Assembly (NCBI GenBank): GCA_019359355.1
Contig: JAHHHM010000001.1
Location: 186,001-250,000 of the forward strand
Source of the DNA: Microcoleus vaginatus WJT46-NPBG5
Lineage (GTDB): Bacteria > Cyanobacteriota > Cyanobacteriia > Cyanobacteriales > Oscillatoriaceae
DNA: 64,000 nt
Direction of reading: 5' to 3'
The notes under the pieces were generated by a model that saw only the letters and a program-made list of their open reading frames with translations, searched no databases and was not told where the DNA came from. Within the stretch, counting starts at the first letter, position 1. Every line of letters starts with the position of its first letter. The translations under genes and the position numbers were made by a program. Below are positions 10,444 to 19,386 of the stretch, piece by piece.

Positions 10444-10590
10444 ATGCCAAGAACAAAACCGCCCTCCGATAAAGTGCTGACCATTCGGCTTCCTTCTACC
10501 GAGCTGGAGCGTTTAGAATCTTACTGCACCAGCAAAGGCAGAACGAAAACCGATGTGATCAGAGAACTCATTCGCAAGTTACGGGGTTAA
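10444..10590 (+). CDS. Small ribbon-helix-helix (CopG/Arc-like) DNA-binding protein
   Basis: A 48-residue frame (ATG 10444 to TAA 10590). The product begins MPRTKPPSDKVLTIRLPSTE and ends with a helix pair, LERLESYCTSKGRTKTDVIR then ELIRKLRG. This is the ribbon-helix-helix pattern: one beta-strand (KVLTIRLP) that dimerises and contacts DNA, followed by two helices with the GRTKTDVIRELIR signature of CopG-type proteins. Such proteins act as dimeric repressors, often of plasmid copy genes or toxin-antitoxin operons. No toxin is adjacent: the next gene is glucan phosphorylase more than 400 bp away. A stand-alone regulator is the likeliest role. Confidence 0.78.
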   Translation: MPRTKPPSDKVLTIRLPSTELERLESYCTSKGRTKTDVIRELIRKLRG

Positions 10591-11002
10591 TATTTCAGTG
10601 CCCAGTGCTGAGTTTGCAGTAGTCGGGTGGGTTAGGCACCGGCGATCGCTGAGTAGGGAAAAGACTAATCTTGAAATTCCCATGCCGTAACCCACCTCAC
10701 GTAAATCTGTAACTTAGACAAACATTTTTTACCCAAAATCCGAAACAGCCGGCCTGAACGCTCGGCGCTTCCTATCTGACTGAGAACTAAGAAGTTAAGA
10801 AAAGTGGAAAGAGTGTAAAGAAGTACACCCTCTCTCAAAAATGCTGTCAAGCTAGAATACGGTTCCCTGACATCAAGGTTGAATGACAACGCACCGAGAA
10901 TGCCCCTAGCCGCACGGAATGCTGAAGAGTTATCCGGGGCATGAGTGCGCCTGTCTTCACCGGCATCAGAGAACTGCGAGAGTATTGAGAGTGACCTACT
11001 TT
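10591..11002. other. Intergenic with a HIP1 octamer
   Basis: About 410 bp before glucan phosphorylase. It contains a HIP1 octamer GCGATCGC at 10642-10649. A 74-codon minus-strand frame (10665-10889) is present but shows no recognisable domain and no good ribosome site, so it is not called. Confidence 0.45.
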
Positions 11003-13216
11003 ATGACAACTGACCGTTCTATGACTCCAGCCGAAAAGTTAGCCCAGAAGTTACCCCTTCCCCTCAAGCGATTAGCAGACCTGGCTTATAACTATTGGTG
11101 GAGTTGGACAACCGACCGAGTTTCCCTATTTCAACGCATCAGTGCTGATGAGTGGGAACGCTGTAACCACAACCCAGTCGCCATTCTTCAGACAGCTTCT
11201 AGTGAACGCCTAACCGAACTCACCGAAGATCCTTTCTACATCAAGCAAGTCAAAGCGCTTGTCGAGCAGTTTGACCGCTATATGTCAGAACGCAATACCT
11301 GGGCGAGTCGCGTTGCACCCCAAATTTCTCGCGAACACCCCGTTGCCTATCTCTGTGCCGAATTCGGCATTCATGAATCCCTGCCGATTTATTCGGGCGG
11401 CTTGGGAATATTAGCCGGCGATCACCTCAAATCTGCCTCGGATCTGGGCGTACCTCTGGTTGGGGTTGGCCTCCTCTATCGGCAAGGTTACTTCCACCAG
11501 CGACTCAACGACGGCGGTTGGCAAGAAGATTACTACCTCGACAACCGCTTTGAGGAAATGCCCTTAGAGTTGATGACAAACGACCAGGGCCAACCCATCA
11601 TCGTCGAACTTGATATTCGCCAGCGTTCGGTCAAAGTCCAAATCTGGCGGACTCAGGTGGGGCGTGTCTCCCTTTACCTACTCGATACAGACCGGCAAGA
11701 TAACGATCCCATCGACCGTTGGCTCACCGGCCACCTTTATGGCGGCAACCAAGAAACCCGGATCGCCCAAGAAGTGGTGCTGGGGATCGGCGGTGTCAAA
11801 GCATTGGAAGCATTGAATATAGAGCCGGCGGTTTACCATCTCAACGAAGGACACGCCGCTTTCTGCACCCTGGAAATTGCCCGGTTCACAATGGAGAAAA
11901 CCGGCAAATCCTTCTACGACATTGAAGCCTCAGTGCGGGATCGCTGCGTGTTTACCACCCACACCCCCGTTCCTGCCGGCCACGATGTCTTCTCATCCGA
12001 CTTGATGGACTCCTACTTCGCCCACTACTGGCCCACCTTAAAATTGTCCCGCGAACAGTTTTTGGCCTTGGGGGCACGTCGTCTCGGCGATCCTTGGGAA
12101 CCCTTCGGCATGACCGTCTTAGCCTTACGCCTATGCCGCACCGCCAACGGCGTCAGTGAACTGCACGGTGTGGTGTCCCGCAAGATGTGGAATATTCTTT
12201 ACCCAGAACGGCCTGAAAACAAAGTCCCCATCGGTTACATCACCAATGGCGTCCACGCCCCTACTTGGACTGCACCGCTGCTGTGTGACCTCTACGCTGA
12301 ATATATGGGCGCAGATTGGGCAGAGCATCTCCTTGACCCGCAAATGTGGGCAAAAGTAGACGCTATTCCTGATGCGGAACTGTGGGAACGTCACAAAATC
12401 CTCAAGGAACGTCTGGTTGCATATACACGTTCAAAAGTCAAGGCAGCGCGACAAAATCGCAACGAAGACTATCACCGTATCCAGGCAGCCGATGAGCTGT
12501 TAGATGCAAACGTGCTAACTATTGGGTTTGCGCGGCGCTTCAGTCCTTATAAGCGGGGTCACTTGCTGCTGCGGGATGCAGAACGGGCTTTACGGATTTT
12601 TGGGAATGCCAATCGTCCGGTACAAATCGTGTTTGCCGGCAAAGCACACCCCCGCGACGAAGAAGGCAAGCGGATCATTCAGCGGTTGATGGAGTGGTGC
12701 AAGCACCCATCCATTCTCACGCGGGTGGCATTTATTGAAGACTACAACATCTACACCGGCCAAAAATTGGTGCAAGGCGTTGATGTGTGGTTGAATAACC
12801 CCCGCCGTCCTCTGGAAGCTTCTGGCACCAGTGGCGAAAAAGTTTGCTTTAATGGTGGGATTAATTGCAGTGTCCTTGATGGCTGGTGGTGCGAAGGCTA
12901 CAAAGCTGATGCCAATGGCAAAGGACTCAATGGTTGGGCAATTGGTGAAGATGCGAATACCAGCGATCAGGAATTGCAAGATCGCATTGATGCAGAATCT
13001 TTGTATCGGTTATTAGAAGAGGAAATTGTTCCACTTTACTATGACCAAGATGCGAATGGAATTCCTCACGGTTGGGTTCGCATGATGAAGGAGTCAATTA
13101 AAACCAATGCTCCTTTGTTTAATACAGATCGGATGATTGCAGATTATGTCACTCAGGTTTATGCGCCCGGCTGTGCGGCGGATGTTAAACCAATTTTAGC
13201 GAGTCTGCCGGTGTAA
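11003..13216 (+). CDS. glgP: Alpha-glucan phosphorylase (GT35)
   Basis: Releases glucose-1-phosphate from glycogen or maltodextrin using pyridoxal phosphate. The 737-residue product starts with the DUF3417-type region (LADLAYNYWWSWTTDR), typical of the shorter bacterial/archaeal alpha-glucan phosphorylases, continues with AEFGIHESLPIYSGGLGIL and DHLKSASDLGVPLVGVGLLY, and carries the cofactor-binding segment EASGTSGEKVCFNGG, where Lys613 should form the Schiff base. The ATG at 11003 is chosen; the frame is open upstream to 10919, but those residues do not look like the family. A terminator follows at 13244. It belongs to glycogen turnover; no other glycogen gene is next to it. Confidence 0.9.
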   Translation: MTTDRSMTPAEKLAQKLPLPLKRLADLAYNYWWSWTTDRVSLFQRISADEWERCNHNPVAILQTASSERLTELTEDPFYIKQVKALVEQFDRYMSERNTWASRVAPQISREHPVAYLCAEFGIHESLPIYSGGLGILAGDHLKSASDLGVPLVGVGLLYRQGYFHQRLNDGGWQEDYYLDNRFEEMPLELMTNDQGQPIIVELDIRQRSVKVQIWRTQVGRVSLYLLDTDRQDNDPIDRWLTGHLYGGNQETRIAQEVVLGIGGVKALEALNIEPAVYHLNEGHAAFCTLEIARFTMEKTGKSFYDIEASVRDRCVFTTHTPVPAGHDVFSSDLMDSYFAHYWPTLKLSREQFLALGARRLGDPWEPFGMTVLALRLCRTANGVSELHGVVSRKMWNILYPERPENKVPIGYITNGVHAPTWTAPLLCDLYAEYMGADWAEHLLDPQMWAKVDAIPDAELWERHKILKERLVAYTRSKVKAARQNRNEDYHRIQAADELLDANVLTIGFARRFSPYKRGHLLLRDAERALRIFGNANRPVQIVFAGKAHPRDEEGKRIIQRLMEWCKHPSILTRVAFIEDYNIYTGQKLVQGVDVWLNNPRRPLEASGTSGEKVCFNGGINCSVLDGWWCEGYKADANGKGLNGWAIGEDANTSDQELQDRIDAESLYRLLEEEIVPLYYDQDANGIPHGWVRMMKESIKTNAPLFNTDRMIADYVTQVYAPGCAADVKPILASLPV

Positions 13217-13243
13217 TCAGTTTTAGATTTCCGGGTAAGGAAG

Positions 13244-13270
13244 GGCAGGTTTTATACCTGCCTTTTTTAT
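13244..13270 (+). terminator. Rho-independent terminator after glgP
   Basis: Seven-base perfect stem GGCAGGT / ACCTGCC (13244-13250 and 13256-13262) with a five-base loop, followed directly by a run of six T. It lies 28 bp after the phosphorylase stop codon. Confidence 0.8.
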
Positions 13271-13382
13271 TAGGGTGTAACGATTAAAATAGAGCCGATT
13301 TTATACGAAAGTCCGCTTGACTATCATCCCCGTCTGTTACTCGGTATTATTATAGGGTTTAAATAAGTTTAGGGATGACAAG

Positions 13383-14216
13383 ATGCGTATTTGGCAAGCT
13401 GATTTTTACAAGCGTCCTCTTAAAAATGATGCAGGACAAAAGTTGTGGGAGTTGCTGGTTTGTGAGGCAACCGGCAGCTTTAGGTACAGTGCGATGTGTC
13501 CCCAAGCTGAAGCCAATGCTAGCTGGTTAGCAGAGCATCTCAAGCAGGCTAACAGTGGCAATTTACCCGATCTCATTCAAGTATTTCGTCCTCAATCCTT
13601 AAGCTTGCTGGAAACAGCCGGCAAAATTTTAGGCGTGCCAGTAGAAGCAAATCGGCAGTGCAACCTTGTGAAAGATTGGCTGTTAGCTAAAACTAAAGAT
13701 TACCCACAAGAGAAAAATTACACCGGCGAAGCTGTGGATTTGCTCGCGATTGATCGTCCGCCGCCAGTGCCTTTACCCGAAAATCTGTTAGGTGAACAGT
13801 GGCGATTTGCCGCTTTAAATGCCGGCGATCTGGTTGATGCCTTTGCCGGCAGAGCGATCCCGATTCTGGAAATGCCAGAATTTCTATTGCCCATTAATCT
13901 GGGATTAGCCTCTACTGTGCCGGTGCCTGGGGTGATTATTGATGGAGGCCGGCAATCCATGAAATTGGCCAGATGGCTGCAAGATGCCCGTCCTGTAGCG
14001 CTGAATTACATTGCCGGTGATCCGGATGGGTTAATCTTAGAAGCTGGGCTAGCAGATCGATGGGTTTTGGCGACATTTGAAGATGAAGAAGTTGCCGCCG
14101 CAGCCAAGGCGTATGAACAGCGCAAGCAATTAACTCAGGGACTGCATTTTCTGTTAGTACAACCAGATGACTCTGGAATGACTTATAGTGGGTTTTGGTT
14201 ATTACAAAAGAGCTAA
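13383..14216 (+). CDS. Tab2/Atab2 family RNA-binding protein
   Basis: 277-residue member of the Tab2/Atab2 family, conserved in cyanobacteria, algae and plants. Chloroplast Tab2 binds the psaB mRNA leader and Atab2 is needed for synthesis of photosystem I and II proteins; the bacterial members are expected to act in photosystem biogenesis as well. The N terminus MRIWQADFYKRPL and the C-terminal WVLATFEDEEVAAAAKAYEQ and FWLLQKS are characteristic of the family, and the length is typical. The ATG at 13383 follows a GGGATGACAAG stretch that can serve as ribosome site. The family is clear; the target RNA here is inferred. Confidence 0.9.
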   Translation: MRIWQADFYKRPLKNDAGQKLWELLVCEATGSFRYSAMCPQAEANASWLAEHLKQANSGNLPDLIQVFRPQSLSLLETAGKILGVPVEANRQCNLVKDWLLAKTKDYPQEKNYTGEAVDLLAIDRPPPVPLPENLLGEQWRFAALNAGDLVDAFAGRAIPILEMPEFLLPINLGLASTVPVPGVIIDGGRQSMKLARWLQDARPVALNYIAGDPDGLILEAGLADRWVLATFEDEEVAAAAKAYEQRKQLTQGLHFLLVQPDDSGMTYSGFWLLQKS

Positions 14217-14372
14217 TTGCTAACTCTTATACCGAGTTGCATTCATACTTGTAAGCACAGGAACCCTTACAGAATTCTCTATCAGCCTCTAGCCGTATCT
14301 GCCGGAACTTTATACATCAATCGCGCAACTTGGTATTAATTCCTAATGTCCATGATCTAAGATTTACGAACC

Positions 14373-15758
14373 ATGAACCGCCAACGATTAGCCATGAGCA
14401 ACTTGAACAGATTGGCCTTCTGTTTAATGCTTTTACCCGGTTTATTCTTAGCTGAAGAGATCGCTTTTGGCAGGGACAAGCCGGCATTCTCTTTACAAAC
14501 ATTTCAAGACGAAGATGACCCACTCCTTCTCGCCCCAAAGACATATACGGCTGCTGCCCCCTCCTACCCGACCTTTAATAGCGAACTCCTTGACCGGCAA
14601 TTGGCGCTGTATCAGCAATCTGTGGCAAATTCAGGGCCGCCCGATATTTTAATTGTGGGCAGTTCCCGCGCCCTGCAAGGCGTTGATCCGGTGGCTTTGC
14701 AAACGGCTTTGGCCTCTCAAGGATCTGCGAAGCTAAAAGTGTTTAACTTTGGCATCAATGGGGCGACGGCTCAAGTTGTGGATGTCTTGCTACGACAAAT
14801 TTTAACTCCAGAGCAGTTGCCTCGAATGATCGTGTGGGCGGATGGGGTGCGCGCCTTTAACAGTGGTCGAGTGGATCGCACTTACAATGCGATCATTGCT
14901 TCTCCCGGCTACCAGCGCTTATCTGGGGGAAGTCGCCCTAGTGCCGGCCAGCCAACTCGCCCTGGCACCATACCGGCAACTCGCCCTAGCAGCACACCGG
15001 GGGGCGGCATTATTCGGCCAGATCCGATCAATTTTCGTCAACAGGTGCCGCAATCTCCTGGCTATACCATCCGGCGCAAAAGCAGCAGTCGCTTACAAAA
15101 ATTGTCTTTTAAATCTTTGAAAAGCAGCGCTGCCGGCAGCAAAATTCGCCCAATTTTAGGGGCTAGCTATCAAGCGGAACTCTGGGACGAAAACCAGGAA
15201 CAGCCGCTTGCAAACGTCTACTACCAGCAGCGAAGCATACCCAGCCGCGCACCGGATAAGCCACCGGCACAACAGTCACCCCGCACCGTGCCGGCAGCGC
15301 AACCGGCCAGATCCCCAGAAAGTGAACGGATCGGCAGTGGTTTTAATGCTGTTTCCACTCGATTTAATCCTGCAACCTACTATCAAAGCGTGCGGCGAGT
15401 TCCGGGTGAATACGATGGTGATTATGCTTCCTTCAACTTACAAGGGCAGCAAGCCGCCGCACTCCAATCCGTCGTGGCTTTTGTGAAGTCAAAACGGATA
15501 CCTCTTGTCATAGTTAATTTGCCCTTAACTCAGGATTATTTAGATTCAGTACGGCTGCGGCATGAGCGAGAATTCCAGCAATTTATGCAGCGCTTTGCCG
15601 GAGAAAAGGGATTTATTTTCCGTGATTTATCAAGTCGGTGGCCGGCTCAGAATGATTATTTTGCTGATCCCAGTCATCTTAATGTCTATGGCGCAGAAGC
15701 CGTCTCTAAACAACTCGCCCAAGACCGTACAATTCCTTGGCCAACTTCACGACCTTAA
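14373..15758 (+). CDS. SGNH-hydrolase-like exported protein (DUF1574-like)
   Basis: 461-residue protein with an N-terminal signal or membrane anchor (about residues 8-30). The catalytic-type blocks of the SGNH esterase fold are separated by a long insertion: block I PDILIVGSSRALQGVDP (about residues 91-107), the Asn block NFGINGATAQVV (about 125) and a C-terminal DPSHLNVYGAEAV with the Asp-x-x-His pair. A Pro/Arg/Ser-rich insertion of about 180 residues sits between them. Related proteins (DUF1574, AlgX/AlgJ-like) acetylate or deacetylate exported polysaccharides. Such a role is inferred; the gene stands alone, followed by a strong terminator. A start at 14394 is also possible. Confidence 0.65.
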   Translation: MNRQRLAMSNLNRLAFCLMLLPGLFLAEEIAFGRDKPAFSLQTFQDEDDPLLLAPKTYTAAAPSYPTFNSELLDRQLALYQQSVANSGPPDILIVGSSRALQGVDPVALQTALASQGSAKLKVFNFGINGATAQVVDVLLRQILTPEQLPRMIVWADGVRAFNSGRVDRTYNAIIASPGYQRLSGGSRPSAGQPTRPGTIPATRPSSTPGGGIIRPDPINFRQQVPQSPGYTIRRKSSSRLQKLSFKSLKSSAAGSKIRPILGASYQAELWDENQEQPLANVYYQQRSIPSRAPDKPPAQQSPRTVPAAQPARSPESERIGSGFNAVSTRFNPATYYQSVRRVPGEYDGDYASFNLQGQQAAALQSVVAFVKSKRIPLVIVNLPLTQDYLDSVRLRHEREFQQFMQRFAGEKGFIFRDLSSRWPAQNDYFADPSHLNVYGAEAVSKQLAQDRTIPWPTSRP

Positions 15759-15790
15759 TAATAGTCAGTAATTTTGCGGTATAAACACTG

Positions 15791-15831
15791 AAGCGCGAAC
15801 AGACAATATTGCTGTTCGCGCTTTATTTTTT
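15791..15831 (+). terminator. Rho-independent terminator
   Basis: Perfect 12-bp stem AAGCGCGAACAG / CTGTTCGCGCTT (15791-15802 and 15812-15823) with a nine-base loop, followed by a T-rich tail. It lies just after the SGNH-like gene. Confidence 0.9.
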
Positions 15832-15957
15832 GGCTAAGCAAGCGGGTGACATCGCAAATACTAAATAAAAAGCAGTCGGCAGGAATGTATCATCTATCAA
15901 AAACCGAATTCTTTGTAAAGATGACTCCGAAAAATTACGGAGTAAGGGCATTTAAAC

Positions 15958-16161
15958 TCAATCAACTACTTTAAGTAATCCCCGTTGCAAAGCATCAAAT
16001 ACCCGGTTGATACTGCTTTGCTCTTGTTCGCTTAATGAATCTTTTGACAGCAGTGACGACATGAGCAAACGTTGGTCAATGCGGGAGATTTGGCGAAATG
16101 CCATAATCCGCTCAACAATTTTGTCTAATGAGATTTTAGGTAATGTGGCTTGAGCTTGCAT
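15958..16161 (-). CDS. Small conserved cyanobacterial protein
   Basis: 67-residue helical protein without signal peptide or membrane segment. The segment RISRIDQRLLMSSLLSKDSL followed by a glutamate-rich stretch and INRVFDALQRGLLKVVD is a pattern I recognise from many cyanobacterial small proteins annotated only as hypothetical. The gene lies between a terminator from the left-hand gene and the divergent mtnP gene. Its function is unknown; the compact three-helix look suggests a protein-binding role but nothing in the neighbourhood supports a pathway. Confidence 0.7.
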   Translation of the reverse strand: MQAQATLPKISLDKIVERIMAFRQISRIDQRLLMSSLLSKDSLSEQEQSSINRVFDALQRGLLKVVD

Positions 16162-16374
16162 TGTGTTTTGGGAAGTAAAGGTTGAACATCACTCAACATT
16201 TATAAGTTTAAAGATTTCATAAAGATGTTAAGTGATTGCCGGCATATCAGGAATGTGACAATTTATAATTGGTTAAGTGATACTTATCATTGACAAAGCC
16301 GGTCATCTCGCTCCAGTCCTTCTCATTTCCCGGTAAAATAGCTTGGCGAAATAACAAGGCAGCAGGGAAAACTC

Positions 16375-17247
16375 ATGGCTCAAGCAAAGATTGGGATCAT
16401 TGGCGGCAGCGGACTCTACAAGATGGATGCGCTCAAAGATGTTCAAGAAGTTCGCGTTGACACGCCCTTTGGCGCACCGTCCGATGCCTTGATTGTGGGA
16501 ACCTTAGAAGGAACGCCAGTGGCTTTCCTCGCCCGTCACGGTCGGAATCACACGTTTTTACCCTCAGAGTTGCCATTCCGGGCAAATATCTACGCAATGA
16601 AGAGTCTGGGGGTTGAGTATGTAATCTCTGCATCCGCTGTTGGATCGCTGAAAGAAGAGGTAAAGCCGCTGGATATGGTTGTGCCAGATCAGTTTATTGA
16701 TCGCACCAAGAACCGGATTTCAACATTTTTCGGCGATGGCATTGTCGCACACATTGCTTTTGGTGATCCCGTCTGTGGCAAGCTAGCGACAGTGCTGGCA
16801 GATGCAGTGGCGAGTTTAGAGTTGCCAGATGTGACGCTGCACCGAGGGGGTACTTACGTTTGTATGGAAGGGCCGGCATTTTCCACAAAGGCAGAATCCC
16901 ATCTTTACCGCAGTTGGGGTGCCACAGTAATTGGCATGACGAATTTACCGGAAGCAAAGTTAGCGCGTGAAGCAGAAATGGCTTATGCAACTTTAGCTTT
17001 GGCAACAGATTACGACTGCTGGCACTCGGATCATGACAGTGTAACGGTAGATATGGTAGTTGCAAATCTACACCGCAATGCGCTAAACGCTCAGAAAGTA
17101 ATTCAAGAAACTGTGCGGCGTTTAACTGAAAACCCGCCTGTATCGGATGCTCATTCTGCGTTGAAATATGCCATTTTAACGCCTTTAGATAAGGTTTCAC
17201 CGGCAGCCAAGGAAAAGTTGGGATTGCTCTTGCAGAAGTATGTATAA
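16375..17247 (+). CDS. mtnP: S-methyl-5'-thioadenosine phosphorylase
   Basis: Cytoplasmic enzyme of the methionine salvage pathway: phosphorolysis of 5'-methylthioadenosine to adenine and methylthioribose-1-phosphate. The phosphate-binding N terminus [13 protein letters not shown], the [19 protein letters not shown] segment, the [16 protein letters not shown] substrate motif and [15 protein letters not shown] are those of MTAP rather than of purine nucleoside phosphorylase. The [10 protein letters not shown] segment near residue 222 carries the catalytic Asp. The 290-residue length is typical. Other salvage genes are not adjacent. Confidence 0.95.
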   Translation: MAQAKIGIIGGSGLYKMDALKDVQEVRVDTPFGAPSDALIVGTLEGTPVAFLARHGRNHTFLPSELPFRANIYAMKSLGVEYVISASAVGSLKEEVKPLDMVVPDQFIDRTKNRISTFFGDGIVAHIAFGDPVCGKLATVLADAVASLELPDVTLHRGGTYVCMEGPAFSTKAESHLYRSWGATVIGMTNLPEAKLAREAEMAYATLALATDYDCWHSDHDSVTVDMVVANLHRNALNAQKVIQETVRRLTENPPVSDAHSALKYAILTPLDKVSPAAKEKLGLLLQKYV

Positions 17248-17456
17248 GTAGAGAGAAATAGGGACTGAGGTAAGGTGGAAGAAATGCCTCATCCCTCTAC
17301 TCACTTACTTTCCCAATCAGCATTTCTCCTCTTCAATAGTTTTGAGGAGTTAAACTCGAACTTGAATCAGCAGACAGAGCCTTTTTAGATTCGAGTTTAC
17401 AGGGGATTTTTCCTGTTTTATAGGTAATATTTATAGATTTTTAAGCAAAAAATAAA

Positions 17457-17498
17457 AGACACTCAGGTAAAACTTTTCTTTTAACCTCAGTGCCTTTT
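17457..17498. terminator. Possible terminator between convergent genes
   Basis: Imperfect inverted repeat (AGACACTCAGGT against AACCTCAGTGCC, two internal mismatches) followed by TTTT on the plus strand, between the ends of mtnP and the TPR gene. The stem is weak, so the call is tentative. Confidence 0.35.
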
Positions 17499-17538
17499 AA
17501 TAAAGTTGCCGGCATTGAAAATTTCTCAGCAATTTTTT

Positions 17539-18531
17539 CTATCTAGCAATCAAATCTTCAAACCACTCATTCTCCCGAACTCCGTCAAAAGAAGGGTCAG
17601 TTTTGGCGATTTGCCTTTTATCAGGATTGAGGTTAACCGACTGTCTCAAATTTTCAATGGCGGAATCTACATTGCCTTGCAGCGCATAGCAGCGAGCTTT
17701 TTCATACCAAGCATCAGCATACTCAGAATTGATACGGAGAGCTTGGTTAAATGATGCGATTGCGTCCTCGTAACGTTCCACCCTGGTTAATGCAACCCCT
17801 TTACCACACCAAGATTCATAATCCTCTGGATTTGTTTGAATTGCCTTCTCATAAACTTCAATCGCATCGTCATAGCGACCTTCCAGAAAAAGGCTATCGC
17901 CCTGCTTCACATAATGGCCGAAAACATCTTTAAGTAAATCCCCTGTTTTAGCTTGGGTGTTGAGTGACTCTTCAATGGAGTTGCGAGCATCTGAAATAAC
18001 ATTTTGAGTCGCCATTGCCATTGAAATCAACTCTTTTAATTGAGCCACATTTTCACCGCTCATGGCGGGCTGTGCCGGCGGCGGAGCAATTTCTCGTTTA
18101 TTTTCGATGCCGGCACCCATTAGCCGCACCATCTCTCCTTTGACTTCCTTCCCGAGTTCGTCTTTCACCTCAGATTTAATCTGATTTGCCAAACTTCGTT
18201 TCAACAGCCACAGGCTGAGAATGCCGACAAGTGGAAACAGAATTAGCAGAAACAGCAAAATATTCAGCATAGAAGTTGTTAACCCAAACGTGCGGTTAAC
18301 TTCTCGCTGGACATATCTTTGAATTCGCTCTTCTTCTCTTCGCTGTTGCAACTCCTGCCGCTCCCGCGTTGAAAGCGGCGCAGCAGGAGTTGTTGTGGGT
18401 TTTGCCGGCGCAGCAGGTTTAGCAGCAGGAGGCTTGGCGGGTGGCGCTGCCGGCTGTGCGATAGCCGCAGCACTTCCCATAGATAACAACAGGGTAGAGA
18501 GTACGAAAGCAACTTGATTGTTAATCTTCAT
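17539..18531 (-). CDS. TPR-repeat membrane protein
   Basis: 330 residues when started at the ATG ending at 18531; eight extra residues upstream look non-native. The order is: signal peptide (about 1-25), Ala/Pro/Lys-rich linker (25-55), charged helix, one membrane span (LNILLFLLILFPLVGILSLW, about 87-106), a helical region, and tetratricopeptide repeats from about residue 205 (YVKQGDSLFLEGRYDDAIEVYEKAIQ and two more units). The C terminus (IAKTDPSFDGVRENEWFEDL) is a recurring ending of cyanobacterial TPR proteins. TPRs bind proteins; the partner is unknown. A decayed relative with the same ending lies directly upstream. Confidence 0.82.
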   Translation of the reverse strand: MKINNQVAFVLSTLLLSMGSAAAIAQPAAPPAKPPAAKPAAPAKPTTTPAAPLSTRERQELQQRREEERIQRYVQREVNRTFGLTTSMLNILLFLLILFPLVGILSLWLLKRSLANQIKSEVKDELGKEVKGEMVRLMGAGIENKREIAPPPAQPAMSGENVAQLKELISMAMATQNVISDARNSIEESLNTQAKTGDLLKDVFGHYVKQGDSLFLEGRYDDAIEVYEKAIQTNPEDYESWCGKGVALTRVERYEDAIASFNQALRINSEYADAWYEKARCYALQGNVDSAIENLRQSVNLNPDKRQIAKTDPSFDGVRENEWFEDLIAR

Positions 18532-18551
18532 GGATACTTGTAACCTATGTA

Positions 18552-19120
18552 TCAATTAACTGCTTGAAAATCTCCTGAATCTCGAATCCCATCAAAATCC
18601 GAGTCAGTTTTGGCTAGCTTCTTAATATTCGCCCGGATTGAGGCTGAGCGGCTGTTGCAGGTTTTCAACAGCCAACTCAACATGACCCTGCGATGCATAA
18701 CAGCAAGCTTTGTTATACCAAATCTCAGGAGCGTCAGGCTTAAATTTAAGGGCGGCGTTATCAGGGGTGATGGCATCCTCATGCCGGCACGATTGGGCAA
18801 ACGTACTCCCCCGGTTACTCCAAGCTTGATAGTAATCTGATTTAAGTTGAATCGCTTTGTCATAGCAGGAGATCGCTTCTGGATGCCGGTGCAAAAACGT
18901 CATCGCATTGCCGCGATTATTCCAGATTTCCGGCTCATCTGGTTTGAATTGAACAGCTTTTTCATAACATTTCACTGCCTCTTCATAATCGGTGCAATTT
19001 TTCCAGGGTTTTGCCTTGTTAATTCCAAGCGCCCGCACAGTGTGGTTTTAGTGCTAGCGCCCGCTTATATGAGTGTATCGCCTCTTCATGCCGGCTCAGG
19101 TGCATTACAGCCAGCATGAA
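18552..19120 (-). pseudogene. Decayed TPR-repeat gene
   Basis: The minus strand encodes clear tetratricopeptide repeats in broken pieces. The longest open part (19038-18622) gives YEEAVKCYEKAVQFKP and HPEAISCYDKAIQLKS; upstream another piece reads RHEEAIHSYKRALALKP and then meets a stop codon after the next few residues. At the 3' end the repeat frame stops after ENLQQPLSLNPGEY, while the expected C terminus (KKLAKTDSDFDGIRDSGDF) continues in another frame to base 18552. The intact gene next to it ends in the equivalent IAKTDPSFDGVRENEWF, so the correct reading can be reconstructed. At least one nonsense and one frameshift mutation make this a pseudogene. Confidence 0.8.
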
Positions 19121-19138
19121 GAGGCGGCGTGAGAACTG

Positions 19139-19354
19139 TTGCTGGATCTGTTACAAATGCATGAACACACGTTTTGGCTGGATGAGCCGGATTTACGGGA
19201 ACGGATGCCAGGGGATTTGAAGGTGGTGATTTTGGGTTTGCCGGCGAAACTTGTGGAGCTTGAGTTTTTGCCGGTTTATCCGCCGGTTGAGAGGCTACAC
19301 GGGCATTTCCGTGGTTTTACGGTGAAGTTAAGGGTTAGGAAAGCGATACAGTGA
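19139..19354 (+). CDS. Doubtful small ORF, unrecognised
   Basis: A 71-codon frame with only a TTG (19139) or an internal ATG (19157) as start and no clear ribosome site. The product (WLDEPDLRERMPGDLKVV ... VERLHGHFRGFTVKLRVRKA) matches no family I recognise. It lies between the TPR relic and the reverse-transcriptase gene and may be the end of an otherwise lost gene. Kept only because the frame is fairly GC-rich and its end lies 32 bp before the RT start. Confidence 0.25.
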   Translation: MLDLLQMHEHTFWLDEPDLRERMPGDLKVVILGLPAKLVELEFLPVYPPVERLHGHFRGFTVKLRVRKAIQ

Positions 19355-19386
19355 CACAAGATTCAATATCAAAACAGCTATAGACA

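Noticed and set aside
10665-10889. 74-codon minus-strand frame
   Set aside because: No recognisable domain and no ribosome site; it looks like chance.
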